A stretch of 63,003 nt of DNA, taken from Alphaproteobacteria bacterium (GTDB lineage Bacteria > Pseudomonadota > Alphaproteobacteria > UBA8366 > GCA-2717185). The stretch lies in the NCBI GenBank assembly GCA_040905865.1, contig JBBDQU010000002.1, forward strand, positions 1-63,003, written 5' to 3'. Both the position numbers and the translations under genes were made by a program. Each line of letters opens with the position of its first letter. Within the stretch, counting starts at the first letter, position 1. Below, piece by piece: positions 1 to 9,410 of this stretch. The notes under the pieces were generated by a model. It did no database searches and was not told the DNA's origin. It saw nothing but the letters and a program-made list of their open reading frames with translations.

Positions 1-365
1 CCTGGCATCAATCCTCGGAACCATGGATCGTTAACCTGGATTCGTTGCCCTGGGCGCATCGGCGGAAGTCTTGACTACGGTCGCCGCAACAGTAAGAGGG
101 GTAATACCCGCGCTGCTTTCCGGTTCGATCACTGCAGATTCTGCCGCTGGCGTTATCAGCGCCATGCGCTATTCTCCCGGCAATTCATGAGAACCTGATT
201 CAGAAAACGGTTTGGACCTGTTTGTGGATGATGGAATAGATATTAAAAGTACGCTAATTGCATCCCCCGATTGGTGCAAAACGGAAACAAATTTAATTTT
301 TATTATGATCCTCTTTACCGTAGTTACCTCCTGACGGAATTGTTTCAGGGTTGTGGAGACGTAAT
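1..365. other. Upstream region of the secretion operon; no confident gene
   Basis: No reading frame here looks like a convincing protein. One plus-strand frame stays open from the window edge to a TGA at 196-198, but its composition (rich in Arg, Cys, Trp, His) looks non-coding. A 44-codon minus-strand frame at 31-165 has an ATG with a GGGAG about 8 bases upstream and an Ala/Thr/Pro-rich product; it could be a small gene but has no recognisable similarity. Bases 200-350 are distinctly AT-rich and presumably hold the promoter of the ABC exporter gene. No RTX substrate gene for the exporter is visible. Confidence 0.3.
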
Positions 366-2108
366 TTGGCTGAAAACGAAGACCGGCATTGGTTAAGGTC
401 CGCGCTGCATGAATCCCGCGCCGCACTTCGCGACCTTGTGCTTATCTCGAGTTTCGTGAACCTGCTGGTCCTGTCCATCCCGGTCTTCGTCCTGCAGGTC
501 TATGACAGGGTTGTTTTTCAGGGCGGCATGACGACTCTCCAGGGGCTGGTAATCGGCATGGGCCTGATCGTCGGATTCGATTTCGTTTTGCGCCAGGCCC
601 GCAGCCGGATTTTCCAGGGCGTGGCGCTGCGCCTCGACGCGGCAGTAGGCCGGGCCCTGTACAGCAAGGTGTTGTCGCTGCCGTTGCGGGTGCTGGAATC
701 GCGTCCGGCCACTTTCTGGCAGTCCGTCTTTCGCGATGTCGATGCGGTGCGCAACATGGTGTCGGGACCGTCGGCGACACTCATGCTCGACCTGCCTTTC
801 GCGGTATTGTTTTTCATCGTCATTCTGGTGATCGCACCGCCCGTCGCGTGGGTCCTGCTCGTCTTTATTCCCTTGTTCATGCTGCTGGCCTGGCGGTCGG
901 GTCAGGTGATGCGGCAGTCGTCCCTGGCGGAACGCAACGCGGGACTGAGTCGCGAAGGGTTGCTGAACGAACTCATCGCCGGCCGCGGCACTGTCAAATC
1001 GCTGGCCCTGGAGGAGGCTGTCAGGCCGCGCTGGGAAGAGCGGCACGCTCATGCCATCGAATCTTCGCTGCAGCGCGGCGAGGCGGGCGACGGTTATCAC
1101 AACCTCGGCTATATCATGACCATGAGCACGACAGTCGTCGTCACCACGGTTGGCGCGCTGGCAATCCTGGAACAGCAGATGACGATCGGTTCGCTGATCG
1201 CGGCGAATATGCTGAGCGCACGGCTGGTCGGGCCATTGAGCCAACTGGTATCCCAGTGGCGGATGCTGATGCAGTTCCGTGAGTCCTCGCAACGGCTGAG
1301 CGAAGTCTTTGCGATGCCGTCGGACCGGCAGGAGCAGGGGATCGAGATGGAGCGCCCGAACGGCGCCATCACCTTGGAAAAGCTGAATTTCGGTTACACG
1401 GAGAATGCCCGTCCGGCAATCGATGGTATCGACGGTAAAATCGGTCCGGGCGGGCTGCACGGGATTATCGGGGCCAACGGATGCGGCAAGAGCACACTGC
1501 TGAAGCTGATCCGCGGCATCTATGCGCCGTCATCGGGCCGGGTGCTGCTGGACGACGCGGATATCGCCCAGTTCACGCAGCGGCAACTGGCCGGGTTTAT
1601 CGGCTACCTGCCGCAGGAATGCACCCTGTTTGCCGGCACGGTGCGCGAAAATATCGCCATCGCGCACGCCGATGCGGATGACGCCGCCATCGTCGCCGCG
1701 GCGGAACGCGCCCAGGCGCACAGCTATATCGTCGACCTGCCCGACGGGTACGCGACCAGCCTTGCCGAGGGCGGACGTGGCCTCTCCGCGGGGCAGCAGC
1801 AACGCATCGCGATTGCGCGCGCCTTCATGAACCAGCCCCCGGTCCTGATCCTCGACGAACCCTCCAGCAATCTCGACCGGGACGCGGAACAGGGACTTGC
1901 CGAGACGTTGCGGGAGTATGCGAGATCGGCGACGGTACTGGTCGTGACGCACAGCCCGGTATTACTGGCTGCATGCAATTCGATCCTGGTGCTCGACAAG
2001 GGCCGGGTGACGATGGCCGGTCCCGCGGGGCAGGTGCTGGCCAAGCTGCAGCCGGGGCCCAAACCCCTGGCCGGCGATCCGGCGGCCCAGAAAAGGAAGC
2101 CGGCATGA
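366..2108 (+). CDS. Type I secretion ABC exporter, permease fused to ATPase (PrtD/LapB type)
   Basis: 580-residue half-transporter of the type I secretion class that powers export of unfolded, usually RTX-type, proteins across both membranes. The N-terminal half (about 25-300) is hydrophobic membrane domain; there is no N-terminal C39 peptidase domain. The ATPase half carries Walker A GANGCGKST at about 369-377, signature LSAGQQQR at about 473, Walker B VLILDEPSS at about 493 and the switch histidine in VTHS near 528. I chose TTG at 366 because GGAG lies seven bases upstream; an in-frame TTG at 351 has no such site. Its stop overlaps the next start (ATGA), so it is translationally coupled to the adaptor gene. 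Confidence 0.9.
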   Translation: MAENEDRHWLRSALHESRAALRDLVLISSFVNLLVLSIPVFVLQVYDRVVFQGGMTTLQGLVIGMGLIVGFDFVLRQARSRIFQGVALRLDAAVGRALYSKVLSLPLRVLESRPATFWQSVFRDVDAVRNMVSGPSATLMLDLPFAVLFFIVILVIAPPVAWVLLVFIPLFMLLAWRSGQVMRQSSLAERNAGLSREGLLNELIAGRGTVKSLALEEAVRPRWEERHAHAIESSLQRGEAGDGYHNLGYIMTMSTTVVVTTVGALAILEQQMTIGSLIAANMLSARLVGPLSQLVSQWRMLMQFRESSQRLSEVFAMPSDRQEQGIEMERPNGAITLEKLNFGYTENARPAIDGIDGKIGPGGLHGIIGANGCGKSTLLKLIRGIYAPSSGRVLLDDADIAQFTQRQLAGFIGYLPQECTLFAGTVRENIAIAHADADDAAIVAAAERAQAHSYIVDLPDGYATSLAEGGRGLSAGQQQRIAIARAFMNQPPVLILDEPSSNLDRDAEQGLAETLREYARSATVLVVTHSPVLLAACNSILVLDKGRVTMAGPAGQVLAKLQPGPKPLAGDPAAQKRKPA

Positions 2109-3394
2109 GCCGCCTGGATTCTCTGGTGGCGAGCCGCCGCGCGCCGTCGCTGCGTATCACCGCATTGCTGGTCTGCGCGCTTCTCGCCAGCCTGCTGGTC
2201 TGGTCGGCTTTCGCGCATCTTGACGAGGTATCGGTCGCGATGGGCGAAGTCGTCCCGCAGGGCCAGATGAAGATCATCCAGCATTTCGAGGGCGGGATTG
2301 TCGAACGACTCGAAGTTGAGGATGGCACACGCGTCCATACGGGGCAGGTGCTGGTGCAACTGGATCTCGCTGGCGCGGGCACCAACCGTAACGAACTCGT
2401 CGTCCAGCGCGACGGCCTTGTGCTGCGCAAGGCACGGCTCGAGGCGCAGATTGCGGGGGAGGATATCACCTTTCCGGAAGAGGAAGCGACGCGCCGCCCG
2501 GAACTGGTCCGCGCGGAAAACCGCTCCTACGCCGCGTGGCAGCGTGAAATCGGATCAACGCTTTCCGTTCTGGAAAAGCAGATCACGCAGCGGGATCTCG
2601 AAATCCGGCAACTGGAGGCGCAGCGCCAATCTGTCAACAATGATCTGGCCTTTTCGCGGGAACGGCTGCGCATGTCGCAAAGCCTGCTGGCGGACGGCCT
2701 GACGCCGCGGATGGAACATCTGCAGGTGGAGGCTGAGGTCGAAAAACTGGCCGGCGAGGCGGAGGTCCTGAAACAGTCTATTCCCCGCGCGATGTCATCG
2801 CTGTCCGAGGCCAAGGCGCGTTATAACGAGGAAAAGGAAAAGGCTGTTCGCGTTTCCGTGGAAAGCCTGGCCGGCGTGGAGCTTCAGATTGCACGCGTCG
2901 ATGCGCTGCTGAACGAGGCGTCGGACCAGTTCCTGCGGACCGTTATCCGCAGCCCGATCGACGGAATCGTGAAGAACATGCGCTATCACACAATCGGTGG
3001 CGTCGTCCGCCCGGGCGAGCCGATCATGGAAATCGTGCCCCTGAGCGACCGTCTCGTGATCGAGGCCCAACTGAACCCCGTCGATCGCGGCTATGTGCAG
3101 GAAGGCCAGCGCGCGGTAGTCAAGATTTCGACCTATGATTTCGTGCGGTATGGCAGTCTTGATGGCGTCGTCGACCGAATCGGCGCCAGCACAAATCTCG
3201 ACCCGGACGGCGCGCCGTATTACCAGGTTGTCGTCCGCACCGAAAAAACGTATCTCGGTCAGGAACAGGGATTGCTCCCCATTACGCCAGGCATGCAGGC
3301 GACGGTCGATATTCATACCGGGACCCGTTCGGTATTGAATTACTTCATTAAACCGGTCCTGAAACTGCGCAATGAAGCCTTCCGGGAACGATAA
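2105..3394 (+). CDS. HlyD-family periplasmic adaptor of type I secretion
   Basis: 429-residue membrane fusion protein linking the inner-membrane ABC exporter to the outer-membrane channel. It has a short cytoplasmic N-terminus, one membrane segment (about 16-37), the lipoyl half-motif around 'GEVVPQG...IIQHFEGGIVERL' and a long coiled-coil region (about 125-270). The second lipoyl half is near 'IRSPIDGIVKNM', followed by a beta-barrel part. The size is typical of PrtE/LapC proteins (about 430). The ATG overlaps the exporter stop by four bases and is preceded by AGGAAG. It works as a trimer with the proteins encoded on either side. Confidence 0.9.
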   Translation: MSRLDSLVASRRAPSLRITALLVCALLASLLVWSAFAHLDEVSVAMGEVVPQGQMKIIQHFEGGIVERLEVEDGTRVHTGQVLVQLDLAGAGTNRNELVVQRDGLVLRKARLEAQIAGEDITFPEEEATRRPELVRAENRSYAAWQREIGSTLSVLEKQITQRDLEIRQLEAQRQSVNNDLAFSRERLRMSQSLLADGLTPRMEHLQVEAEVEKLAGEAEVLKQSIPRAMSSLSEAKARYNEEKEKAVRVSVESLAGVELQIARVDALLNEASDQFLRTVIRSPIDGIVKNMRYHTIGGVVRPGEPIMEIVPLSDRLVIEAQLNPVDRGYVQEGQRAVVKISTYDFVRYGSLDGVVDRIGASTNLDPDGAPYYQVVVRTEKTYLGQEQGLLPITPGMQATVDIHTGTRSVLNYFIKPVLKLRNEAFRER

Positions 3395-3556
3395 AGGTGT
3401 TACAGGATTGCAACAAGGCTCGGATATCATTTCCTGCTCGTTGACAATTTGCTGTTTGACCTCGTTGTAACGTATTACTAATACTCTGGAATAACGTTAA
3501 TTTCAGATGCGTTTCAAAACTGTCTGATGGCCGACTGGGTATCGGGGGTCCGCTAG
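3395..3556 (+). promoter_or_regulatory. Gap between adaptor and TolC-like gene, possible internal promoter
   Basis: This 162-base gap is AT-richer than its surroundings. TTGACC at 3456-3461 and TAATAC at 3479-3484 are 17 bases apart, a reasonable but not strong sigma-70 pair; TTGACA also occurs at 3441. The hexamer TAACGT occurs twice around the putative start. The outer-membrane gene may therefore have its own promoter. Confidence 0.3.
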
Positions 3557-4867
3557 TTGGGTAAATTTTTGCTGGCCGTATTTGCCGGGATTGCATTTTC
3601 GATTGCCGGCGGGGCTGACTCGGTATCCGCGGAACCGCTTAATGAGGAATTATCGGTTCTTCTGGCCGAGCACCCGGATATAAGGCGCGCGCGCAACGAT
3701 GCTGCTGCGGCGAAAGCCAATGTCGGTGACGCGCGTGCGGCGTATTATCCTCGTTTTGAACTGTCCGGCGATACCGGGCCCGAACGGACGGATTCGCCCG
3801 ACCGCAGGGCTTCCGGCGCAACGGACCCCTTTACGGGGCGGCGAGACAAATTAACGCTGACGTCCACGCTGAACCTGTTTAACGGGTTCCGGGACGATGC
3901 CGCCGTGACCGCGGCAAATATCACCGTTCTCGAACAGAATATGGGTCTGGAAAACACCAGGCAGGAACTGCTGTTCCAGGGCGTGAACCAGTATCTGGAA
4001 GTGCTGCGCAATGTCCGGCTGATCAGGGTCGCGCAGACGACGGAGAGAACGATCCAAAGCCAGTTGCGGCTGGAGGACGAACGGGTTCAGCGCGGTTCGG
4101 GCATTGCGGTCGATGTTCTGCAGGCGAAGTCGCGCCTTCAGGTGGCGAAGGAACAGCGGGTGGCCTTCGAAGGACGCTTGCAGGAGGCGCTGGCGCGATA
4201 CAAGCAGTTGTTCGGCCACTTGCCTGATATCGCGACGCTGGAAAACGTCATTCCGGCGCCGTCCATCGTTCCCGAGAGCTTGGAAGCCGCGATTGCCCAG
4301 GCGCGCCAGTACCATCCGGCATTGCGGCAGGTACAGTATCAGGCGGATATCGCCCGCGAGCAGAAGCGGATCGCCAAGGCGGATTATTATCCGACGGTCG
4401 ATCTCGTCGGCACCCTCGACTATGAGGACAATGTTTCGACAACCGTCGGCATTGAGCGCGAGCAATCGCTGCTGGTGCGCGCGCGGTGGGAATTCTTCTC
4501 CGGTTTCAGGACACGGTCGCGCGTCGAAAGCGCTGCCCGGACTCTGGCGTCGCGCAAGGATACGTATAATTTTGCGACCCGCCGTGTGGAAGAAGACATC
4601 CGCATCGCCTGGGACAAGCTGGCAACGGAGCGGCAGCGGGTGGACCTGTTGCAGAATGCCGTCAACCTGGCAATCGAAGTGTTCAATGCCCGAAAGCGCC
4701 TGCGGGAATCCGGCAAGGAAACCGCGCTCAACGTCCTGGATGCCGAACGCGAAGTATCGGCCGCCCGGATCAAGCTGATCACGGCGGACTTCGACTCCCG
4801 GATTGCAAGTTACCTGTTGGCGCGCCGAACCGGCATGTTGACCCCTGCCAAACTCGAATTAGATTAG
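3557..4867 (+). CDS. TolC-family outer-membrane channel protein
   Basis: 436-residue outer-membrane efflux protein, the exit duct for the type I system encoded upstream. The N-terminus is a signal peptide with hydrophobic core LLAVFAGIAFSIAGG and probable cleavage after SVSA near residue 26. The rest has the repeated long helices of OEP domains, for example 'RQELLFQGVNQYLEVLRNV' and near the end 'LNVLDAEREVSAARIKLI', which matches the family's C-terminal helix. The start is TTG with GGGGGT about seven bases upstream. Same strand as the exporter and adaptor, 162 bases downstream. Confidence 0.88.
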   Translation: MGKFLLAVFAGIAFSIAGGADSVSAEPLNEELSVLLAEHPDIRRARNDAAAAKANVGDARAAYYPRFELSGDTGPERTDSPDRRASGATDPFTGRRDKLTLTSTLNLFNGFRDDAAVTAANITVLEQNMGLENTRQELLFQGVNQYLEVLRNVRLIRVAQTTERTIQSQLRLEDERVQRGSGIAVDVLQAKSRLQVAKEQRVAFEGRLQEALARYKQLFGHLPDIATLENVIPAPSIVPESLEAAIAQARQYHPALRQVQYQADIAREQKRIAKADYYPTVDLVGTLDYEDNVSTTVGIEREQSLLVRARWEFFSGFRTRSRVESAARTLASRKDTYNFATRRVEEDIRIAWDKLATERQRVDLLQNAVNLAIEVFNARKRLRESGKETALNVLDAEREVSAARIKLITADFDSRIASYLLARRTGMLTPAKLELD

Positions 4868-5000
4868 GGCAGGCAGGCTTGTCGTCGGCCGGAGCGGTTT
4901 GTTTTCGGTCTGGCGCTGCGGTATATTGATCTCTGATCTCTGGCTAAAGTACAGATGCCGTACAGTTGAGCGCGGTATAATTGGAAAGGCCACCCGGAAG

Positions 5001-6662
5001 GTGCGTTTTCGCCTCGCATTGATTTTTCTGGCCCTGCTGCCGGCAGGTTGCATGAACCTGCCGGGTCTGGATTTTCTGAGCAGCCGCGATCCTGCGCTAG
5101 CTGTGGCGTCCGATTCCGCCGCCGCGGGTGCGGAGCCCGAAAAATTTCGCGTCGGCGACCGGTTTGCGTTTGACAATCCGCTTGTCCGCTGGGAGGTCGT
5201 GTCGGTCGAAGGAGAGCGCGTGTACTGGCGCAGCGATACCGGCGACGAACAGGTGACCAGGTTCAACATGCTGTTGCCGGCGCTGGAGTGGCGCAGCCGG
5301 ACGGCGGGAACCGGGCGGCGATTTATCCGCGATGAGGTCGGTTCGCTTTTCCCGATGAAGGTCGGTGCGACGCTGTCGTTCCGCTCTACGGTTACAACCA
5401 GCAAGCCGCCGTTCGGCTGGGAGCATCATTGGTCGTGTAAAGTGACGGGGCAGGAGGATGTAAGGGTCCTGGACAATCTGTTCGACACCTTTGTCGTGGC
5501 CTGTGGCCGCGAAAGGCCGGACGAAATCGTGTTCTACTATGCGCCGAAAATCGGCCATTACGTCGTGCAGCGTCTTGCCGGCGCGGAAGGCAGTCCAGGC
5601 CGTACCCGGAACATGCTGTCATTTGAACGCAGCGACGGGACGACCCTTGCCGACGTCGCAAAGACGCCGCCTGAGCCTGTTGCCGCCGTCCCGCCCGGAG
5701 CCGGAACACCGCATCGGAACCAGGCCGTCCCGCCGGCGCCGGAACCGAATCCAGTGACTCCGCCTGTCCGGGCCGCGGCGCCGGTCAACGCAGCCCCTGC
5801 GAAAGACGGTGCGTTATCTTCACTAAGCGCAGCGGTCGATTCCGTTACGTTGCGGGCGCCGGAATTCGGCGGCAATGCGACGCCGCCGGCATCGCCGACG
5901 CGCCCCGCAGCGGCACCTGTTGCACCGGTCGTTCCCGCGATCGTGCCCCGAGCGGATATGAAGCCGGCGACCGCCGGGCGCGATGGGAAAGCGCCAGACG
6001 CCGCCGCGTCGCCGAAACCGCGTGCGGATCGATCGCGAAAATCGGAAAGTAGCGGGCCGCGCACCGTTGCTGTGCCGGTTCCCGTGCCGCCGCCGCCGAC
6101 CGTGCCGCCTCCGCCCGTTGCCGTGGCGCGGCCGGAGGCGTCGTCAGCGACTGTGACGCTACCGCCGCCGCCGCAGGTACCGGTACCCGTTGCGAAGGCG
6201 GCTTCGGAAAAGCCCGTTGCGCCGTCATTGCAGATACCGACGCCCGTAGCCCCGCAGGCGCCGGCGTCCGTTGCGGCGCCATTGGCGAGCGCGCCTCCTC
6301 CGGTGGAGGCTGTCCCGCCGCCAGCCCTCGTCGTGCCGCCCGTTGCCGACGTGACGCCGGTCCCGACGGCGCCAGCGATTCCAGAGACAAAACGGCCGAC
6401 CGGGTCCCCCGTTCCAGCGGCGCAGGGGGTGCATCTTGCATCCTATCGTAATCTGGCGAATGCCCGGCAGGGCTGGGCACAGTTGGTCCATCGCAATGGC
6501 GATCTGCTGGAAGGGCTGCAAGCGGATATACGGCGCATTGAAATCGACAGCCGGGGGATCTACTACCGGCTTTATGCAGGGCCGGTCGATTCGGCCGACG
6601 CTGAGGCGCTTTGCGAAAAGCTGCGGACACGAGGAATCTTCTGCGCGCCGCAGGAAGGCTAG
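5001..6662 (+). CDS. Proline-rich SPOR-domain lipoprotein
   Basis: About 553 residues. GTG at 5001 gives a classic lipoprotein signal: basic start, hydrophobic stretch ending in LLPAGC with Cys near 17, so it should be lipid-anchored. Residues about 45-210 form a compact domain of unknown type, rich in beta structure. About 220-470 is a low-complexity Pro/Ala/Val linker, probably spanning periplasm or peptidoglycan. The last 75 residues (from GVHLASYRNLANARQGW) form a SPOR domain, which binds denuded septal glycan in known members. An upstream in-frame TTG at 4899 would bury the signal, so I rejected it. It follows the secretion genes in the same direction, but a shared function is only inference. 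Confidence 0.75.
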   Translation: MRFRLALIFLALLPAGCMNLPGLDFLSSRDPALAVASDSAAAGAEPEKFRVGDRFAFDNPLVRWEVVSVEGERVYWRSDTGDEQVTRFNMLLPALEWRSRTAGTGRRFIRDEVGSLFPMKVGATLSFRSTVTTSKPPFGWEHHWSCKVTGQEDVRVLDNLFDTFVVACGRERPDEIVFYYAPKIGHYVVQRLAGAEGSPGRTRNMLSFERSDGTTLADVAKTPPEPVAAVPPGAGTPHRNQAVPPAPEPNPVTPPVRAAAPVNAAPAKDGALSSLSAAVDSVTLRAPEFGGNATPPASPTRPAAAPVAPVVPAIVPRADMKPATAGRDGKAPDAAASPKPRADRSRKSESSGPRTVAVPVPVPPPPTVPPPPVAVARPEASSATVTLPPPPQVPVPVAKAASEKPVAPSLQIPTPVAPQAPASVAAPLASAPPPVEAVPPPALVVPPVADVTPVPTAPAIPETKRPTGSPVPAAQGVHLASYRNLANARQGWAQLVHRNGDLLEGLQADIRRIEIDSRGIYYRLYAGPVDSADAEALCEKLRTRGIFCAPQEG

Positions 6663-6714
6663 ACTTAAGCTGTTTTATCGAAAATTCGGAGCGGGGCGTC
6701 CCGTCCAAAAGCTG

Positions 6715-7713
6715 TCAGCGTTCCGTGTCGTCGAGCCGGTACATGACGAGCAGCGACCGTTGCAGGGGCGAGAAATTGTCGTCGGAAACGATATAGACGA
6801 GCGTTTCGCCAATTTCATTTCGCCGTGACGATATTCCCTCGAAATTGTCGATAATCACGGAATGTGTCATCCGGGCAATTTCGCGGGGTACCAGGACGGC
6901 GTCGGGGCGGATCGCGTTGGACGGAATGCGCACGATCCGGATGCCCAGCCCGGCGATGAAGCTGAAACTGCGTTCGACAATCAGGATATCGCAATCAGGC
7001 AATGTCGTGGCGGCGGTGGGACGAAGCCCGTTCGAAACAAGGTAGGTGAGGTGATCCCAGCCCGAACCGGACTGGAGCCAGGCGTCGACATGGCCCCGCG
7101 CAGTGCGGTTGCGTTCGGCGATGGCCAGCAAGTTACCGTTGCAAAGCCGGGTTAATGCCTCTATCCCGCCATTAGCCGGCAGTTTTGAGAACGCCGGTGG
7201 CACGGGGATGGCCACAGGCCGCGCCCGGCTCGGGTCCGGGGCGCCGTCATAGCGCCACAGCCGGTGATGGCGCTCGAACGCCACGACGAAACTGTCGGGC
7301 GACAATGGCGCGAGCGACTCCGCATCCGACCAGGGTTTGCTGCCGAGCGGCCTTCCGTCCTGCCCGAGAAGGGGGGCAAGTTCCGCGTTGCGGATGCCTG
7401 CGAGATCCCCATCGCGATAGGTGAGTTCCGCGCGCAGCCAGTAACCGTTGTCCGTAACCGCCAGTAACCGGCGGCCGTCCGGACTGACCTCCAGGCCCGA
7501 CAGTCCGCCGAAGAGGGGATTTTCCATCGTCATGGCGAAGCCGCCGCGCCATGTCAGGTTGCCGATTGTTTTCTCGTCGCGGTTTTCCGCGTTCATCTGC
7601 ACCGGCGTAATCCGGATCTCCGCGCCGCTTGCAGGCGGAGCCGGACATGCGAACGCGAGTAATATCCCGGCCATGATGACGGGTTGAATGAGCCTTCCGG
7701 TCATGACCGTCAT
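6715..7713 (-). CDS. Exported esterase-like-activity-of-phytase family protein
   Basis: 332 residues with an N-terminal signal (hydrophobic IMAGILLAFACPAPPASGA), so periplasmic or secreted. The mature part fits the 'esterase-like activity of phytase' family: a beta-propeller-like fold with GGLSGLEVSPDGRRLLAVTDNGYW at about 75, SDAESLAPL, GGIEALTRL and a terminal NFEGIS...YIVSDDNFS segment. That family is annotated from weak esterase activity of a phytase and has no firm substrate. ATG at 7713 has AGGAAG upstream; an internal ATG nine bases in is an alternative. Convergent with the SPOR lipoprotein gene. Confidence 0.78.
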   Translation of the reverse strand: MTVMTGRLIQPVIMAGILLAFACPAPPASGAEIRITPVQMNAENRDEKTIGNLTWRGGFAMTMENPLFGGLSGLEVSPDGRRLLAVTDNGYWLRAELTYRDGDLAGIRNAELAPLLGQDGRPLGSKPWSDAESLAPLSPDSFVVAFERHHRLWRYDGAPDPSRARPVAIPVPPAFSKLPANGGIEALTRLCNGNLLAIAERNRTARGHVDAWLQSGSGWDHLTYLVSNGLRPTAATTLPDCDILIVERSFSFIAGLGIRIVRIPSNAIRPDAVLVPREIARMTHSVIIDNFEGISSRRNEIGETLVYIVSDDNFSPLQRSLLVMYRLDDTER

Positions 7714-7826
7714 GGACTTCCTGTCGCCGAATTTCGGTTAAGCGCGCCGTATTCTCGGTTGCCGACCGCCCTTCAGCAATGTTCGAACGGAACGGGCGGA
7801 AGGGCGGACTTCGGCGTGTCCGGCGG

Positions 7827-8378
7827 TCAGGCCGCTTTTGTGGCTGCGGTTTTCGACAGGTAGGCAAGCATGGTATCGACATCCGAGACTTCGAATGGGT
7901 CGTCTTCCGCGTTGTCGCAGTAGCCGGGCTCCGCAAATATTTTCTCGATCCTGCCGTCATCGACCAGCATCGAATACCGCCAGCTGCGGAAACCGAAGCC
8001 AAGATTGTCCTTGTCGACCAGCATGCCCATTTTCCGGGTGAAGGCGCCGGAGCCATCGGGCAGCATCGTGACATTTTTGATTCCCTGGGCCTTGCCCCAC
8101 TGAAACATCACGAAAGCGTCGTTCACGGAAAGGCAGATCACCTCGTCGATCCCGACGGCTTTCAGCGCATCGCATTTCGCTTCATAGCCGGGGAGATGGG
8201 TCGAACTGCATGTCGGGGTGAAGGCGCCGGGCAACGCGAAAACCACGACGCGGCGACCATTGAAAATATCTGCGGATGACCGGTCCTGCCAGCGATAGGG
8301 GTTCGGTCCGGATATGGATTCGTCGCGGACACGGGTCTTGAAAGTGACTTCCGGAACACGGGTCGGTGTATCATGCAT
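7827..8378 (-). CDS. Peroxiredoxin (Prx5/thioredoxin-peroxidase type)
   Basis: 183-residue peroxiredoxin that reduces hydrogen peroxide or organic peroxides in the cytoplasm. The active-site segment is PGAFTPTCSSTHLPGY with peroxidatic Cys57. Downstream are the family's VNDAFVMFQWG and DGSGAFTRKMGMLVDK segments. Further cysteines at 68, near 80 and in YCDN are candidates for a resolving residue. I chose ATG at 8378; an in-frame start 60 bases upstream would add a non-conserved leader. The gene is divergent from oxyR across about 100 AT-rich bases, which strongly suggests OxyR control. Confidence 0.9.
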   Translation of the reverse strand: MHDTPTRVPEVTFKTRVRDESISGPNPYRWQDRSSADIFNGRRVVVFALPGAFTPTCSSTHLPGYEAKCDALKAVGIDEVICLSVNDAFVMFQWGKAQGIKNVTMLPDGSGAFTRKMGMLVDKDNLGFGFRSWRYSMLVDDGRIEKIFAEPGYCDNAEDDPFEVSDVDTMLAYLSKTAATKAA

Positions 8379-8479
8379 TTGGTTTGCTCCATTACGCGGT
8401 TCGTTGAAACCTGATGAAGCATGAATAGCGAAAACCATTTAATAATTGAAATCAATATTATTTATAATAATAATAGATT
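8379..8479. promoter_or_regulatory. Divergent peroxiredoxin/oxyR control region
   Basis: A 101-base gap between divergent genes, with about 50 very AT-rich bases next to the oxyR start. It contains the dyad ATTGA-AA-TCAAT at 8445-8456, a LysR-type T-N11-A-like symmetric element, and further ATAAT/ATTAT runs. Placement between oxyR and a peroxidase gene fits a shared OxyR operator, but individual half-sites cannot be assigned with certainty. Confidence 0.5.
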
Positions 8480-9388
8480 ATGGCAATTACTTATGCGCCG
8501 ACGCTGAAACAGCTTCGCTATCTGACGGCCCTGAAGGAACACGGTCATTTCGGCCGGGCCGCCGATGCCTGCGCCGTGACGCAGCCGACATTGAGCGCCG
8601 CCATCGCCGAACTGGAAACGCTGCTTGGGGCGGTGCTGGTGGAACGGACGAAGCGCCGCGTCGTTTTCACCCCTCTGGGCGATGAAGTGGTGGAACGGTC
8701 TCGGCCGGTCCTCGGCGGCGTCGAGGATATCATGCAGATTGCCGAAACGGCGCAGGCGCCGCTGACCGGTGTGCTGCGGCTGGGCGTCATTCCGACCATC
8801 AGCCCGTTCCTGCTGCCGCGCGTTCTGCCGGCGTTGCGCGAGGCTTTTCCGAAGCTGCAGCTCTACCTGCAGGAGGGTCTGACGGCGGTGCTGCTCGAGC
8901 AACTGGACCAGGGCGCGCTGGACCTGGTGTTGCTGGCCCTGCCGTATGCGGCGGAAAATATCGAAACGACGACATTATTTGAGGATCGCTTTTCGGTTGT
9001 CTGTCCGGCGGATCATCCGCTGGCGCGCCAGAACAGGATTCCGCCCGACGCACTGCCAGCGGATTCCCTGCTGCTGCTGGCGGACGGTCACTGCCTTCGC
9101 GATCACGCGCTGAGCGTCTGTTCGCTTGCGCGACCCAGGCAGGGGGGCTTCGAGGCGACGTCGCTGCATACACTGGTGCAGATGGTTGCCAATGGCCTGG
9201 GCATAACCCTTGTGCCGAAACTGGCGCTCGATGCAGGCATCCTCAACGGGACCGGTCTGATCGTGCGGGAATTGCAGGGCGAAAACCCGCACCGCGATAT
9301 CGGCATCGCCTGGCGTCAGGGCAGCCGCCGGAAGGAAAGTTTTGAAATCCTCGGCCGTGCCCTTTCGGCGCAGGTTGACGCCTGCTGA
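8480..9388 (+). CDS. oxyR: OxyR-type LysR regulator of the peroxide response
   Basis: 302-residue LysR-family activator. The N-terminal winged helix covers about 1-65 (QLRYLTALKEHGHFGRAADA...TQPTLSAAI). The sensor domain holds the OxyR redox pair Cys205 and Cys214 in GHCLRDHALSVC, with the same nine-residue spacing as E. coli Cys199/Cys208; this separates it from generic LysR proteins. Hydrogen peroxide should form the intramolecular disulfide that activates it. The divergent peroxiredoxin gene is the obvious target. Confidence 0.92.
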   Translation: MAITYAPTLKQLRYLTALKEHGHFGRAADACAVTQPTLSAAIAELETLLGAVLVERTKRRVVFTPLGDEVVERSRPVLGGVEDIMQIAETAQAPLTGVLRLGVIPTISPFLLPRVLPALREAFPKLQLYLQEGLTAVLLEQLDQGALDLVLLALPYAAENIETTTLFEDRFSVVCPADHPLARQNRIPPDALPADSLLLLADGHCLRDHALSVCSLARPRQGGFEATSLHTLVQMVANGLGITLVPKLALDAGILNGTGLIVRELQGENPHRDIGIAWRQGSRRKESFEILGRALSAQVDAC

Positions 9389-9410
9389 CCGTGAAGGGGT
9401 ATTCCCGTCC

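Noticed and set aside
5650-6420. Repetitive Pro/Ala codons in the SPOR lipoprotein, considered as a DNA repeat array
   Set aside because: The periodicity comes from low-complexity protein sequence (GCG/CCG/GTT codons); no exact DNA repeat unit persists.
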